Source: a bacterium (GTDB taxonomy: Bacteria > JACRDZ01 > JAQUKH01). Taken from it: a stretch of DNA of 38,848 bases. Of this stretch, positions 23,417 to 31,791 are shown one piece after another. A model generated the notes under the pieces. That model saw only the letters and a program-made list of their open reading frames with translations, had not been told where the DNA came from and made no database searches. The translations under genes were made by a program, and so were the position numbers. Within the stretch, counting starts at the first letter, position 1, and each line of letters starts with the position of its first letter. The stretch is taken from contig JBFMCF010000061.1 of assembly GCA_040754625.1 (NCBI GenBank), positions 1 to 38,848 on the forward strand, given 5' to 3'.

Positions 23417-24198
23417 CGCGGATGCTTACGTCTTTCCTCTTTTTGTTTTTCAATAAACATTAAAGAAGAATGTGTCATTTTTTTACGGTAGTCATTTGCA
23501 TTAATTTCAACTACACGGCACATTTCATATAGGCGGGATCTCAATCTTGTTCCAATCCGTATTTCCAGGGGTTCATCTTTTCCGGCTGATTCATCAAGAA
23601 AATTTGAAGTAAAAATTGTGATTTTTTTATCGTTGTATCTTTGGTTAATGATGTAAGATAATGTATCCTGGACCCAGTTTGTGATTTTACTCGCGCCCAG
23701 CTCATCCAGGACGACCACCTCTTTTTGAAAGATGGGCGATAAAACCTCAAGTTCCGTTGTCTGAGATTGTGAATTGTAGGAATTTTGGATCTCTTTCAGA
23801 AGATCGCGGAAATCGTAAAAGACACAGGGTGTGGATTTTTGTTTTATAAGTTCTTTAATGATAGCCACTGCAAGGTGTGTTTTCCCGACTCCTGGTGAGC
23901 CGATGAATAACAACCCGGCGTCCACAACAGGATATTCTGTGACAAAATCATTGGCGATTTTTTGGGCCTCATGAAGCGAACGGTTATTTTCTATAGGATA
24001 GAAAGAATCAATGGTGCAATTTTCATAACGTTTGGGTATGCGCGCTTCTTTTAAAAGGCGGTCACTTATCCTGGGATAAAAACAGCCGCAGCGTTTTACC
24101 GCCTCAATGCCGTCTTCTTTAGTGACTTCCCAGCCGGAACCCCCACATTTGGGGCATGTTGCGGGTTGATTTTTTTTTATTGTTTTTAAAGCAGGCAT
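23413..24198 (-). CDS. DnaC/IstB-like AAA+ ATPase with N-terminal zinc finger (helicase loader type)
   Basis: The start at 24198 has AAGGA in the correct place; the longer frame to 24249 runs into intergenic repeats. The 261-residue protein begins with a four-cysteine zinc ribbon (CPKCGG ... RCGC, about residues 14-42) and continues as an AAA+ module: Walker A GSPGVGKTHLA, Walker B VVVLDELG, sensor ITIFTSNF and an arginine-rich end (IGTRLRSRLYEMC). This is the plan of DnaC/DnaI helicase loaders, which deliver the replicative helicase DnaB to the fork; IstB transposition helpers are the alternative, but no IS21 transposase is nearby. It follows the 24323 gene, a frequent companion in other genomes, with which it may make a loader complex. 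Confidence 0.82.
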   Translation of the reverse strand: MPALKTIKKNQPATCPKCGGSGWEVTKEDGIEAVKRCGCFYPRISDRLLKEARIPKRYENCTIDSFYPIENNRSLHEAQKIANDFVTEYPVVDAGLLFIGSPGVGKTHLAVAIIKELIKQKSTPCVFYDFRDLLKEIQNSYNSQSQTTELEVLSPIFQKEVVVLDELGASKITNWVQDTLSYIINQRYNDKKITIFTSNFLDESAGKDEPLEIRIGTRLRSRLYEMCRVVEINANDYRKKMTHSSLMFIEKQKEERRKHPR

Positions 24199-24235
24199 GG
24201 TATTTTCCTTATCATTGTTAATTGTTATCTGAACC

Positions 24236-24310
24236 GGGTCAAGGGTCATGGGTCAAGCGGCAGAAATTTATTATTATATTCCTTGCCCCTTGCTACATGC
24301 TGCTTGCCCC
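24236..24310. repeat. Short word repeats and an imperfect hairpin in front of the DnaC-like gene
   Basis: GGGTCA occurs three times with a 7-bp period (24236, 24243, 24250). CTTGCCCC occurs at 24282-24289 and 24303-24310. GGGTCAAGCGGCAG (24250-24263) can pair imperfectly with CTGCTTGCCCC (24300-24310), so a hairpin could form in the 124-bp gap between the two replication-type genes. Confidence 0.5.
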
Positions 24311-24322
24311 TTTTTCTATCAT

Positions 24323-24976
24323 TTAATCGTAAAGTCCAATATTTGTCAAGCTGAATTTCTTAAGAATCTCTTTTTGCAAAAGCTGTTCCATGGTTTGTTC
24401 ATAAGTTTTAAGGGGCATTCTTTTTTTATATGGCGCTAAATCCTTTTCAATTTTTTCTTTCATTTCCGCGTTTTCATTTTCCTTTAACCGGATTTTTAGA
24501 TATTGGACGATTTCCTTCTGGTTCTGGTTGAATTTTTCTTCAGCCTCAAGAAATGTAATGTCTTTTTCATTTTGCAGTAAAATATTATATACATTTTCAA
24601 ACAAAGATAAAATATGTTTGTAGATAAGTTTTTTTCGCCCCTTTTTGGTCTTTCCAGACAACGTTTTTATTATTTCACTGATCCTCTCAAGTATGAAAGT
24701 TGGCGCGTCTTTCCGGTCTTCTTTCCTGGCAGAACCAATCATATTTTCCTTATATATTTCCCATTCTGAAAGTATTTCGGATTCACAGTAACCTATTGAA
24801 TTTATTCTTTTGGGGCTGGGATTATTAGCGAAGGTTGTATCGATCCCCCTTAAGACAAGAGGCAGGGGGATGCCCTCGGCAAACCATTTTTTTACCAAAA
24901 GCCAGTCCTTCGGCGAAAGAATCAGGCTTTTCCCTTTTTTCTGGCAGAAATAATTTTCAACGTCTTCAATGTACAT
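24323..24976 (-). CDS. Conserved protein beside the helicase loader, function unknown
   Basis: The 217-residue cytoplasmic protein opens with YIEDVENYFCQKKGKSLILS and PKDWLLVKKWFAEGIPLPLV, LRGIDTTF, then INSIGYCESEILSEWE. This N-terminal pattern is one I associate with proteins encoded next to DnaC-like ATPases in several deep-branching and deltaproteobacterial genomes; it resembles a winged-helix or DnaD-like primosome piece, but I cannot confirm that. The rest is a charged helical region (ILSLFENVYNILLQNEKD, FLEAEEKFNQNQKEIVQYLK, KRMPLKTYEQTMEQLLQ). No ribosome binding site is seen. It lies 124 bp upstream of the ATPase and 126 bp after the TPR gene. Confidence 0.6.
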   Translation of the reverse strand: MYIEDVENYFCQKKGKSLILSPKDWLLVKKWFAEGIPLPLVLRGIDTTFANNPSPKRINSIGYCESEILSEWEIYKENMIGSARKEDRKDAPTFILERISEIIKTLSGKTKKGRKKLIYKHILSLFENVYNILLQNEKDITFLEAEEKFNQNQKEIVQYLKIRLKENENAEMKEKIEKDLAPYKKRMPLKTYEQTMEQLLQKEILKKFSLTNIGLYD

Positions 24977-25048
24977 GTTTTATGTTTTAGTTTCAGTAAA
25001 TTTAATTGTATCGTTTTTTATTCCAAAAGGAACCAGTGTTTGTGAATT

Positions 25049-25092
25049 GTAAAACGTAATAAGTATTAAGAATACATCTATTTGCGTTTTAC
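25049..25092. repeat. Inverted repeat in the gap before the TPR gene end
   Basis: GTAAAACG (25049-25056) and CGTTTTAC (25085-25092) are exact reverse complements separated by 28 bp, in the 126-bp gap between the TPR gene and the 24323-24976 gene. No T-run follows closely. Role unknown; possibly a weak terminator for the TPR transcript. Confidence 0.4.
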
Positions 25093-25102
25093 TTTTCACG
25101 TT

Positions 25103-27274
25103 TCACGGCTTCAGTTCCTCTATCTTTTTCCTTATAAGTTCAATAACCGGGTTTTCCGGGAAATCGGTCAGCAGTTTAATGTATTCGTCTTTCGCCTTAG
25201 AGGTATCTTTGAAATTTTTTTCGTAAATCAACGCCAATTGTTCAACCGCCTTTTGCTTGTAAAAATATAAGTCCATTTTCTTTATTTTTTCATAAACATC
25301 AAGCGCCTCTTTCCATTTTTTTTCTAAAGAATAAATTTCGCCCAATTCCATTAAAAAATAAAGAAGGACCGGTGAACCAGGGTTCTTGCCGATAAAATCA
25401 TTTATGCCATTTTCAGCGTCAGGCAATTTGTAAGAATTTTTTTCACGGATTGCTTTTGTTAATATTCTAAGTTCTGCCTCATTTCCCCTGTTTTTATTTA
25501 ACAGGAATATTCGGAGCAGGCTTTTATTTGTCTCCGGTTCGGAAGGAAATTTTCTGGCAAAATCTTCAAAAGATTCCTTTGCCTTTTCGAATTCATCCTC
25601 CAGGAAATAGGTTTCGGCAAGATAAAAATATGAAGCAGGGAGGAAACTGTTAACTGAGGGGTTTCCCGCTATATATTTGAATTGTTTTTCTGCCTCATTG
25701 AAATTTCCCAGAAAAAATTCCGCTTCGGCCAGCCGGAAAAGGGCCCTTTTTATAATTTCGTTTTGTTCCGGCAGGTTTTTAAAAAAACCCAGTGTTTCTT
25801 TTGCCTGTAATAAATTATGCGTTTCAAAAAATATCTCGCCTTTTAACGCGTAAGATTGCAGGATATAAGGTGCCGGGACGGATTCGTTAATCATTTCGTT
25901 TAAAATATTCAAGCTCGAATCGTAATTTTTAAGGTTATAAAAGGACAATGCAATCTGGTAATTTGCAAGCGGCCCGAACGTGGAAAAATCTTTGATTTTA
26001 TTGAAGGTTGTTATTGCCTCGTTATAGAATTTTTTATTAATAAGTTTTTCTCCAAGCTGAACCAAAGTAATTTCTCTGTTTTTTTCAAGCTCGCCCGCTT
26101 TTTCAAGGCAGGGAATGCTTAAATCAGGCTGGTTTGTTTCAAGGTAAATCTCGCCGAGAAGCTTATATAATTCACCGGATTCAGGTTTTTTTGAAATCTC
26201 AGCCTGCGTTTTTTCAACCATGAATTGAGGATTTTTCAGGTTTTTTGTAATATCATGCAATTCTGAAATTACAAGCGGAAGCTGTTCAGACGAATAGTTT
26301 AAAAGGCTAAGTAATTCCTCAAACGCCCGCTCATTTTGCATCTGTAAAAGATAAATTTCAAATATTTCGCGATGGTAAATAAAAGGATTATGAAATATTT
26401 TTCTTGCCTCCAGCAGGCAGTTAAGTGATTCGTTAATCAAACCCTTTTTATTGAATATGGATACTGTAATTTGAAGGGTCAGTTCATTTGGGTTTTGGAA
26501 GAAAATATTTTTCCATATAGATATTGCCTCATTTTTTCTGTCGGATTCAAAATATAAATTTCCCAGGATTTCAAAATAAGAAAAATCTTTGTTTGGATTT
26601 TTCTCCCACACTGAAACGGCCTTGAGATATTTTTTCTGCCATAGATGAAAATTGACAAGAAGCCGGCGGACATGATTTTTTGAAGGATTTTGGTTTAATT
26701 CATCTTCTAAATTATTAATTTTTTGCTCCAGGATATTCCTTTTTTCATATACATGGAAAAGCCGCTCCTGGAGGTCGGTATTAAACGGCAGTAAATCAAA
26801 CTTTTTTTCATATAGTTCTTGCGCCCTGGCATGGAAGTTGTTCTTTTCATAAAACCTGCCGAGAAGGAATATATAGTTTGGATTTAACGGCTCCCTTTCT
26901 GTCATTTCCCGCATAACTTCAAGTTGTTTTTCCGGGTTATTGTTGATTTGATACAATTCAGCCAGCCTTTCGCGGATTATGTTAATTTCAGGTATTTTCG
27001 GATAGTTTTTGATCAGGGTTTCATATTCTTTTACGGCTTCTTCAAAATTCCCAAGCCTGTCATAACTTTCAGCAATACCTTTCTGGCAGCTGACTCTTTC
27101 ATTTTCATTTTTACTGGTTAATAATATTTCTTTATACATCTTTATAGCTGTTTCATATTGTTTTTGATTAAAGAAATTGTTTGCCTGGAATAATTTGAAA
27201 CTTTTTAAATCATGCGCAGCCCCGGCGTCCGCGGTAAAAAATAAAATAATTAAAAAAATCGCTGATTTTTTCAT
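25103..27274 (-). CDS. Secreted or envelope TPR-repeat protein
   Basis: The start at 27274 overlaps the DUF4175-like stop (ATGA) behind a GGAGG site and opens a signal peptide (MKKSAIFLIILFFTADAGAA); the frame to 27328 lies inside the upstream gene. The 723-residue product is nearly all tetratricopeptide repeats, e.g. FFNQKQYETAIKMYKEIL, AESYDRLGNFEEAVKEYETL, FLLGRFYEKNNFHARAQELY, YKLLGEIYLETNQPDLSIP, YLAETYFLEDEFEKAKESFE and ALIYEKNFKDTSKAKDEYI. Spacing of 34-38 residues gives about 15 repeats. Such proteins act as scaffolds in envelope complexes. Tight coupling to the DUF4175-like gene suggests that the two products work together. The specific partner is unknown. Confidence 0.85.
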   Translation of the reverse strand: MKKSAIFLIILFFTADAGAAHDLKSFKLFQANNFFNQKQYETAIKMYKEILLTSKNENERVSCQKGIAESYDRLGNFEEAVKEYETLIKNYPKIPEINIIRERLAELYQINNNPEKQLEVMREMTEREPLNPNYIFLLGRFYEKNNFHARAQELYEKKFDLLPFNTDLQERLFHVYEKRNILEQKINNLEDELNQNPSKNHVRRLLVNFHLWQKKYLKAVSVWEKNPNKDFSYFEILGNLYFESDRKNEAISIWKNIFFQNPNELTLQITVSIFNKKGLINESLNCLLEARKIFHNPFIYHREIFEIYLLQMQNERAFEELLSLLNYSSEQLPLVISELHDITKNLKNPQFMVEKTQAEISKKPESGELYKLLGEIYLETNQPDLSIPCLEKAGELEKNREITLVQLGEKLINKKFYNEAITTFNKIKDFSTFGPLANYQIALSFYNLKNYDSSLNILNEMINESVPAPYILQSYALKGEIFFETHNLLQAKETLGFFKNLPEQNEIIKRALFRLAEAEFFLGNFNEAEKQFKYIAGNPSVNSFLPASYFYLAETYFLEDEFEKAKESFEDFARKFPSEPETNKSLLRIFLLNKNRGNEAELRILTKAIREKNSYKLPDAENGINDFIGKNPGSPVLLYFLMELGEIYSLEKKWKEALDVYEKIKKMDLYFYKQKAVEQLALIYEKNFKDTSKAKDEYIKLLTDFPENPVIELIRKKIEELKP

Positions 27275-30200
27275 TTTTCCTCCGACAAACGGCGGAAATA
27301 TCCTTCCACGAGTTCGCGGTATTCCCACGGTATTTTTTCATCCTGTATATTTTCTATCTCGGACAGGATTTTCTTTTTTATCTCTTTAAGAGAACCAGGC
27401 AAATCGCCGGGGCGTTCTTTTATTTCAAATTCCCGGCCCGTGGTTGATTTCCATTGTTTTCCTGCTTCGCGCTGCCTGATTGATTTCTGGGCGTCTAAAA
27501 GCCTTGTTAAAATCCTTCGCTGTTTTTGCTGTAATTTCTCGCCGGTTTCTTTGTTTTTTAGCCCTTTTTCCACTTCATCCATATCGTTTAACGCACCGCC
27601 AAAGTCACCAATTTTTTCAGAAAGAGACTGCATCTGTTTTTCCAGTTCCTCAAGGGCTTGTTTAATAAGAGATTGTTCGAATGCCATCTGCTGTAAAATA
27701 TTTTCTTCCTGTGGAGTTAATCCTCCCTGTTTTTTAATTAAGTTTTCAAGGTTTTTAGTAAGCTCGTTCAAATTTTCCTGCCTGTTGGAAAGATTTTTTA
27801 GCTCTTCCATCAATGAATCTGAACCGCCCCCCGGCGGCGCTTTTGAAAGCTCTTCGTAAAGTTTAATAAGATAAAAGGTTGTGCTGTTTACTTTCCCGAC
27901 GCCTTCTTTTCCATACGAAAGCGCCATCGGTGTTTGCCCGTTTTTTAATTCTTCGACTGCCTGGTTAATGTCCATTTGCGCGCTTTGAATATTTTCTGTT
28001 AACCGGGGATTTATAAAGACAAATTTTTTTGTTAATTCCTTGTATTCTTTTTCAAAAAGATTAACGCCCTGTTTCAGGTTATTTTCTTTACCCGCGAGTT
28101 CCTGCCTTTTTTCTTCGCTTGCGCCGGATGATGCTTCAGAGATGGATTTTTTTGTAATTTCATTTATTTCATTTCCGGATGATGAAATTATCAGTCCGTA
28201 ATTAATGGTTTTTTCAATCGCGGATAAAATCTCCTGCATGGATTTTTCTTTAAAGTCGTTTTTTATTTTGCTGAGTTTTTTTGCCATATCCTTCAGTTCA
28301 GGGGACACCTTTTCATCTATTTTTTTGATATTCTTTTTTACCGCGTCTTCAAGTTTTTTTACTAAATCATCTATTTTCTTTTCCAGCGCTTTTTCCTCCA
28401 TTTCACTGCCTGCCTCTTTGAGTTTTCCTGAAGTATTTTTGTCCATCTCGTTTAAGTCACGGCTGAGTTTATCAAGGCCGTTTTTTACGTCATTAACCTC
28501 TTTTTTTATTGCCTTTTCTTCCCGGACCGCTTTATTATCAGGGAAAATATTTTTTTCCTGCCGGTTTGCCAGCTGGTTAAGTTCATTAATAAGGGCGTCC
28601 AGTTTTTGCTCCGCCTGTGTGCGTTTTAACAAGTTAAGCGTGCGGTCTATTTTTTCCTCAAATTCCTTCTGGTTAAACTGTGTTTCCATGAGGCTTTTTT
28701 GTTTTTCCGAAAGTTCAGTCTGCTGAAGCGCCTTGTTTATCTTGTCCAGCATTTCTTTCATTTCCGCAGTCAAAACTTCATTTAGTATTTTTTGAATCTC
28801 GGCAATTTTTTCCAGAGTGTCCTCCTTGATAAAAATACTTTTAGACAGCCTGTCTGCAGTGGTTTTCATATTTTTTAATATGTTTTCCAGATTTTCTTTG
28901 ACTTTTTCTTCCCCTTTATGTATCGATTCCAGTTCTTTTTCTTTTGTCCAGTCAAATTCTTCGCCCTGGCTCATGCTTTTAATAAATTTTTCAGTCTTTT
29001 CTTTTAATTCTTTTTGTTCCTGCAGGACCTTTTGGAGCTTAACATTTTCCGACAATTGAGAATCTTCAGTGTCTTTATAAATCTCAAATAAGGACGGGAA
29101 ATGGATCTGGTACGTTTCCGATTTCCCGATATTCGGGCCTGAGATATTATCATTGTCTTTTGACTCGACATAATAAATTATGGTGTCTTCAGGCAGGAAT
29201 CCTAATCCGGATAAATTCCAGTTATAATCAAAAACAATGCCTTTCCCTTCAGGTTTCTGCATAAGAGAGACGGATGCCGTTTCATTCCGGCCGACAATTT
29301 CGGTCTTTAATTCTATTGTTTCAATTCCAAAATCATCATTAACTGAAATTTTTAAGGGGACCATCATTCTTTCATCAACAGTTATATTTTTCCCCGGCTC
29401 AATTATTTTTACGTCAGGCGGGTTGTCCAAAACAGCGTCAATTTTATAACGCGGGGATTCGTTTGTGTATCCTTCTTTATCACGGAGGTCAATATAATAA
29501 TCATCGTCTTTTTTTATTGTTATTTCTCCAAAGGCCTTGTTTTTCCGGGCATCCATGGGAATTTTTTTGCCTGAGATAAATTTAATATTTGCCGTTTTAA
29601 GTTCTTTGCTGCAATCAATGGCAATCTTTGTTTTTGTTCCGGTTAACGCCTTAATCCAGTTATCTTTAATTGTTTTTGGAGGTAATTTTGTATATTCAGG
29701 GAAAACAAGATTTGCTTCAAAATTCCGGATTTCAGGTTTTTCGGCAATTTCTATGGAATACTCAGGCGATTTTAAATCACCCTGGGCCACATAATATTTT
29801 GTGTCCTGTGTAACCCGGGCTAGTGTTGTTTGGTGTTTTGTTTTTGTTAAACTATTAAAATCCTGGTTTTTTATTTCATCTTCCTTTGTCCAGTAAAAAA
29901 TTTTCATATCGGAAGAATCAATTTTAAGTGAAAACGCCGTTATCTCAAGATCGTTCCCGGGAAATATTTTTGTGTTGCCGGGGATCACCTTTAGAGGAAA
30001 GTAAGGAGACCCGTGGATAAATTCATTCGAAAAAAATGACGAAGCCGCCGCGAACATATCCGGGGATATTATTACAAGGAATAAAGTTAACGCGGACGCG
30101 GCGCTGAATAATATAAAATTGTTTCTTAATGGTTTTAGAGAAACCGCTTTCTTAAAATTATATTTACCGATAATTTGCCCGGAATTTTCCAAATAAGCGG

Positions 30201-30567
30201 AAACAAGGTTGAGAGAATAACCATAAATATTATTTTTTAGATATTTTTTGAGTTGGACGTAAGTTATGACCGTGTCTTTTAATTCGGGAATATGGTTTTC
30301 AACTAAAAAAGCAGTTTTCTCCGCTTTATATTTTTTAAAAAGCGGAAGCTGCAGAAAAACAAATACTGTTCCCAAAAACAAAAATGACCCATACCTTAGA
30401 GCTGAAAGAAAATTATAATTATTCCCAAAATAATTTATTAACGGTGTTACGGCGATGATGAAAAACAGAGAGACGGTGAGAAATAAAACTACACCCCTGA
30501 TAAATTCAATTCCCTTTAGTTTCAAAGAAAAATTGTAAAGTTTTTGTTCCACGGGTAAATTTTTCAT
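27271..30567 (-). CDS. DUF4175-like large membrane protein with coiled coils
   Basis: The 1098-residue product has two adjacent transmembrane segments near residues 24-46 (VVLFLTVSLFFIIAVTPLIN) and 54-76, a third at about 150-172 (FILFSAASALTLFLVIISP), beta-rich domains at about 180-480 (LEITAFSLKIDSSDMKIFYW, VDERMMVPLKISVNDDFGIE, YVESKDNDNISGPNIGKSET) and a long charged coiled-coil region with K/E-rich heptads (about 500-1000). That plan matches DUF4175 proteins of planctomycetes and related bacteria, which often stand near MoxR, DUF58 and von Willebrand-domain genes; none is in this window. A TGGTATAAT -10 lies 9 nt before the ATG. It is the first gene of the operon with the TPR protein. 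Role: envelope-associated, otherwise unknown. Confidence 0.75.
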   Translation of the reverse strand: MKNLPVEQKLYNFSLKLKGIEFIRGVVLFLTVSLFFIIAVTPLINYFGNNYNFLSALRYGSFLFLGTVFVFLQLPLFKKYKAEKTAFLVENHIPELKDTVITYVQLKKYLKNNIYGYSLNLVSAYLENSGQIIGKYNFKKAVSLKPLRNNFILFSAASALTLFLVIISPDMFAAASSFFSNEFIHGSPYFPLKVIPGNTKIFPGNDLEITAFSLKIDSSDMKIFYWTKEDEIKNQDFNSLTKTKHQTTLARVTQDTKYYVAQGDLKSPEYSIEIAEKPEIRNFEANLVFPEYTKLPPKTIKDNWIKALTGTKTKIAIDCSKELKTANIKFISGKKIPMDARKNKAFGEITIKKDDDYYIDLRDKEGYTNESPRYKIDAVLDNPPDVKIIEPGKNITVDERMMVPLKISVNDDFGIETIELKTEIVGRNETASVSLMQKPEGKGIVFDYNWNLSGLGFLPEDTIIYYVESKDNDNISGPNIGKSETYQIHFPSLFEIYKDTEDSQLSENVKLQKVLQEQKELKEKTEKFIKSMSQGEEFDWTKEKELESIHKGEEKVKENLENILKNMKTTADRLSKSIFIKEDTLEKIAEIQKILNEVLTAEMKEMLDKINKALQQTELSEKQKSLMETQFNQKEFEEKIDRTLNLLKRTQAEQKLDALINELNQLANRQEKNIFPDNKAVREEKAIKKEVNDVKNGLDKLSRDLNEMDKNTSGKLKEAGSEMEEKALEKKIDDLVKKLEDAVKKNIKKIDEKVSPELKDMAKKLSKIKNDFKEKSMQEILSAIEKTINYGLIISSSGNEINEITKKSISEASSGASEEKRQELAGKENNLKQGVNLFEKEYKELTKKFVFINPRLTENIQSAQMDINQAVEELKNGQTPMALSYGKEGVGKVNSTTFYLIKLYEELSKAPPGGGSDSLMEELKNLSNRQENLNELTKNLENLIKKQGGLTPQEENILQQMAFEQSLIKQALEELEKQMQSLSEKIGDFGGALNDMDEVEKGLKNKETGEKLQQKQRRILTRLLDAQKSIRQREAGKQWKSTTGREFEIKERPGDLPGSLKEIKKKILSEIENIQDEKIPWEYRELVEGYFRRLSEEK

Positions 30568-30575
30568 TATAATAA

Positions 30576-30584
30576 ATTATACCA
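30576..30584 (-). promoter_or_regulatory. Extended -10 promoter of the DUF4175-like gene
   Basis: TGGTATAAT on the minus strand, with the hexamer at 30581-30576, 8 nt from the ATG at 30567. Transcription would begin almost at the start codon, a leaderless layout. Confidence 0.5.
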
Positions 30585-30715
30585 TAGAAACATGATTTCA
30601 ATATCATTTGCGTTTTTCTTTAGTTTGTTTAAAAATAAATGGAATATTGCGGGGAAAAAGGGTAAAATAGAAATTAAATCAAGGTAAAAATAAAATATTA
30701 CAATATAGGATATAA

Positions 30716-31276
30716 ATGGATTTTAAGCTGGTTCTCGAAAAACTTTTGATGGGTTTTAAAAAAGAAAATGTCCGTTATGCTCTTATCGGCGGGTTAGCGC
30801 TTGGCGCATGGGGGGTAACAAGGTCAACGGTTGATATAGATTTTCTTGTGCTTTTTGAAGATATGGACAAGGTTGACCGGATAATGAATAAACTTGGTTA
30901 TAGTGTCAGGTATAAAAGTGAAAATGTGTCGCAATATATTTCGCCCCTTAAAATATTCGGTGAAATAGATTTTTTACATGCTTTCAGAAAAATTGCCGTC
31001 AGTATGCTTCAAAGGGCTGAGGAAAGAAAAATGTTTAATGAAACAATACCTGTCAAAGTGTTAAAAATAGAAGATTTGATAGGATTAAAAGTACAGGCCA
31101 TAGCTAACAATGAATCCCGGAAAAACATGGATTTATCCGATATCGAATCTTTAATCAAGGAGAACAAGGCAGATATAAACTGGGATACTCTGGAAGAATA
31201 TTTTGATTTATTTGATTTTAAGGCGCTTTTTAATGAACTCAGGAGAAAAATCAATGCCGATAATAAGCAAAAATGA
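30716..31276 (+). CDS. AbiEii/DUF6036-type nucleotidyltransferase
   Basis: Residues 21-46 hold the nucleotidyltransferase motif: YALIGGLALGAWGVTRSTVD followed by IDFLVL, i.e. the G-G helix and the D-x-D metal pair (D40, D42). A third acidic residue is likely in FGEIDFLHAFR (D85-region). KIEDLIGLKVQAIANNESRK and the rest match small MNT-fold proteins of the AbiEii or DUF6036 groups. These often form toxin-antitoxin pairs, where the enzyme adds nucleotides to tRNA or a partner. Length 186 fits. AGGA precedes the ATG. It overlaps a small gene (31254-31481) by 23 bp, the probable partner. Confidence 0.78.
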   Translation: MDFKLVLEKLLMGFKKENVRYALIGGLALGAWGVTRSTVDIDFLVLFEDMDKVDRIMNKLGYSVRYKSENVSQYISPLKIFGEIDFLHAFRKIAVSMLQRAEERKMFNETIPVKVLKIEDLIGLKVQAIANNESRKNMDLSDIESLIKENKADINWDTLEEYFDLFDFKALFNELRRKINADNKQK

Positions 31277-31481
31277 GAAAATAGAGCTAATAAAATCAGT
31301 AAAATCGGATTCATTACGAAAAGATATGGAGTATTTGTCCCGCCATAAACATAATCCCGTGGTTGTAAAAGGCAGGATAAATATGGATAATTTGATTGTT
31401 TTTTTAAACGAATACAACGAATTTATCAACCACCGCCCGAAACCATTCAGAAAAATTATCGATAAAAATATGAAAATTTAA
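31254..31481 (+). CDS. Small partner of the nucleotidyltransferase, function unknown
   Basis: A GGAGAA site 7 nt upstream picks the ATG at 31254; earlier starts lie inside the previous gene. The 75-residue protein (PIISKNEKIELIKSVKSDSL, DMEYLSRHKHNPVVVKGRIN, FLNEYNEFINHRPKPFRKII) has no known domain that I recognise. The 23-bp overlap with the nucleotidyltransferase means that the pair is translated together, as in toxin-antitoxin loci. It could be the antitoxin, or a substrate or specificity subunit. Confidence 0.6.
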   Translation: MPIISKNEKIELIKSVKSDSLRKDMEYLSRHKHNPVVVKGRINMDNLIVFLNEYNEFINHRPKPFRKIIDKNMKI

Positions 31482-31568
31482 TATTTGAGTTTGATATTTA
31501 AGCCGCCATTTTCAAAATATGCCAATGGATTTTGCAGATCCCACATTTGTAGCATCCTTTGCCCTTGT

Positions 31569-31691
31569 TTAGTTTTTTTTCGCCTCATTCCATATTCTGT
31601 CCAGCTTCTCAAGCGTGTAATACGAAAAATCCTTGCCTTTGCGGGCGGTCTTATGATAGAAATAGGCAAAATGATATAGTGTTTCTTTAAG
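31569..31691 (-). pseudogene. Remnant of a second mazG C-terminus
   Basis: In the minus strand a start-less frame ends with GKDFSYYTLEKLDRIWNEAK before a TAA at 31569-31571. The intact MazG at 32943 ends with GKDFSQYTLEGLDEIWNEAK, 17 of 20 residues identical. Upstream (FLKETLYHFAYFYHKTAR) the similarity to MazG is faint, and there is no in-frame ATG back to the stop near 31788. The piece occupies much of the 310-bp gap between the nucleotidyltransferase pair and phd/relE; the last 70 bp near 31500-31565 hold nothing I can name. Confidence 0.6.
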
Positions 31692-31721
31692 AAAATTATT
31701 AAATTGCCCGGCAAAAAACCC

Positions 31722-31778
31722 TTGACAAACAGTATTATTGATAGTATTATTTATAGTGTTAATAAAAGTATTATTATG
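31722..31778 (+). promoter_or_regulatory. phd/relE promoter with four 12-bp operator repeats
   Basis: TTGACA (31722-31727), a 17-bp spacer and TATTAT (31745-31750). Superimposed are four direct repeats with a 12-bp period at 31731, 31743, 31755 and 31767: AGTATTATTGAT, AGTATTATTTAT, AGTGTTAATAAA, AGTATTATTATG. They cover the spacer, the -10 box and the start site, the right place for autorepression by the antitoxin. Confidence 0.75.
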
Positions 31779-31791
31779 AAAGGCCGCTTAT

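Noticed and set aside
27840-29800. Several plus-strand frames of 60-170 codons opposite the DUF4175-like gene
   Set aside because: Mirror of its lysine/glutamate-rich coiled coils, giving serine/phenylalanine-rich nonsense proteins.
31500-31565. Cysteine-rich minus-strand frame (CYKCGIC) next to the mazG remnant
   Set aside because: Too short, no start, no second metal ligand set; cannot be told from chance.
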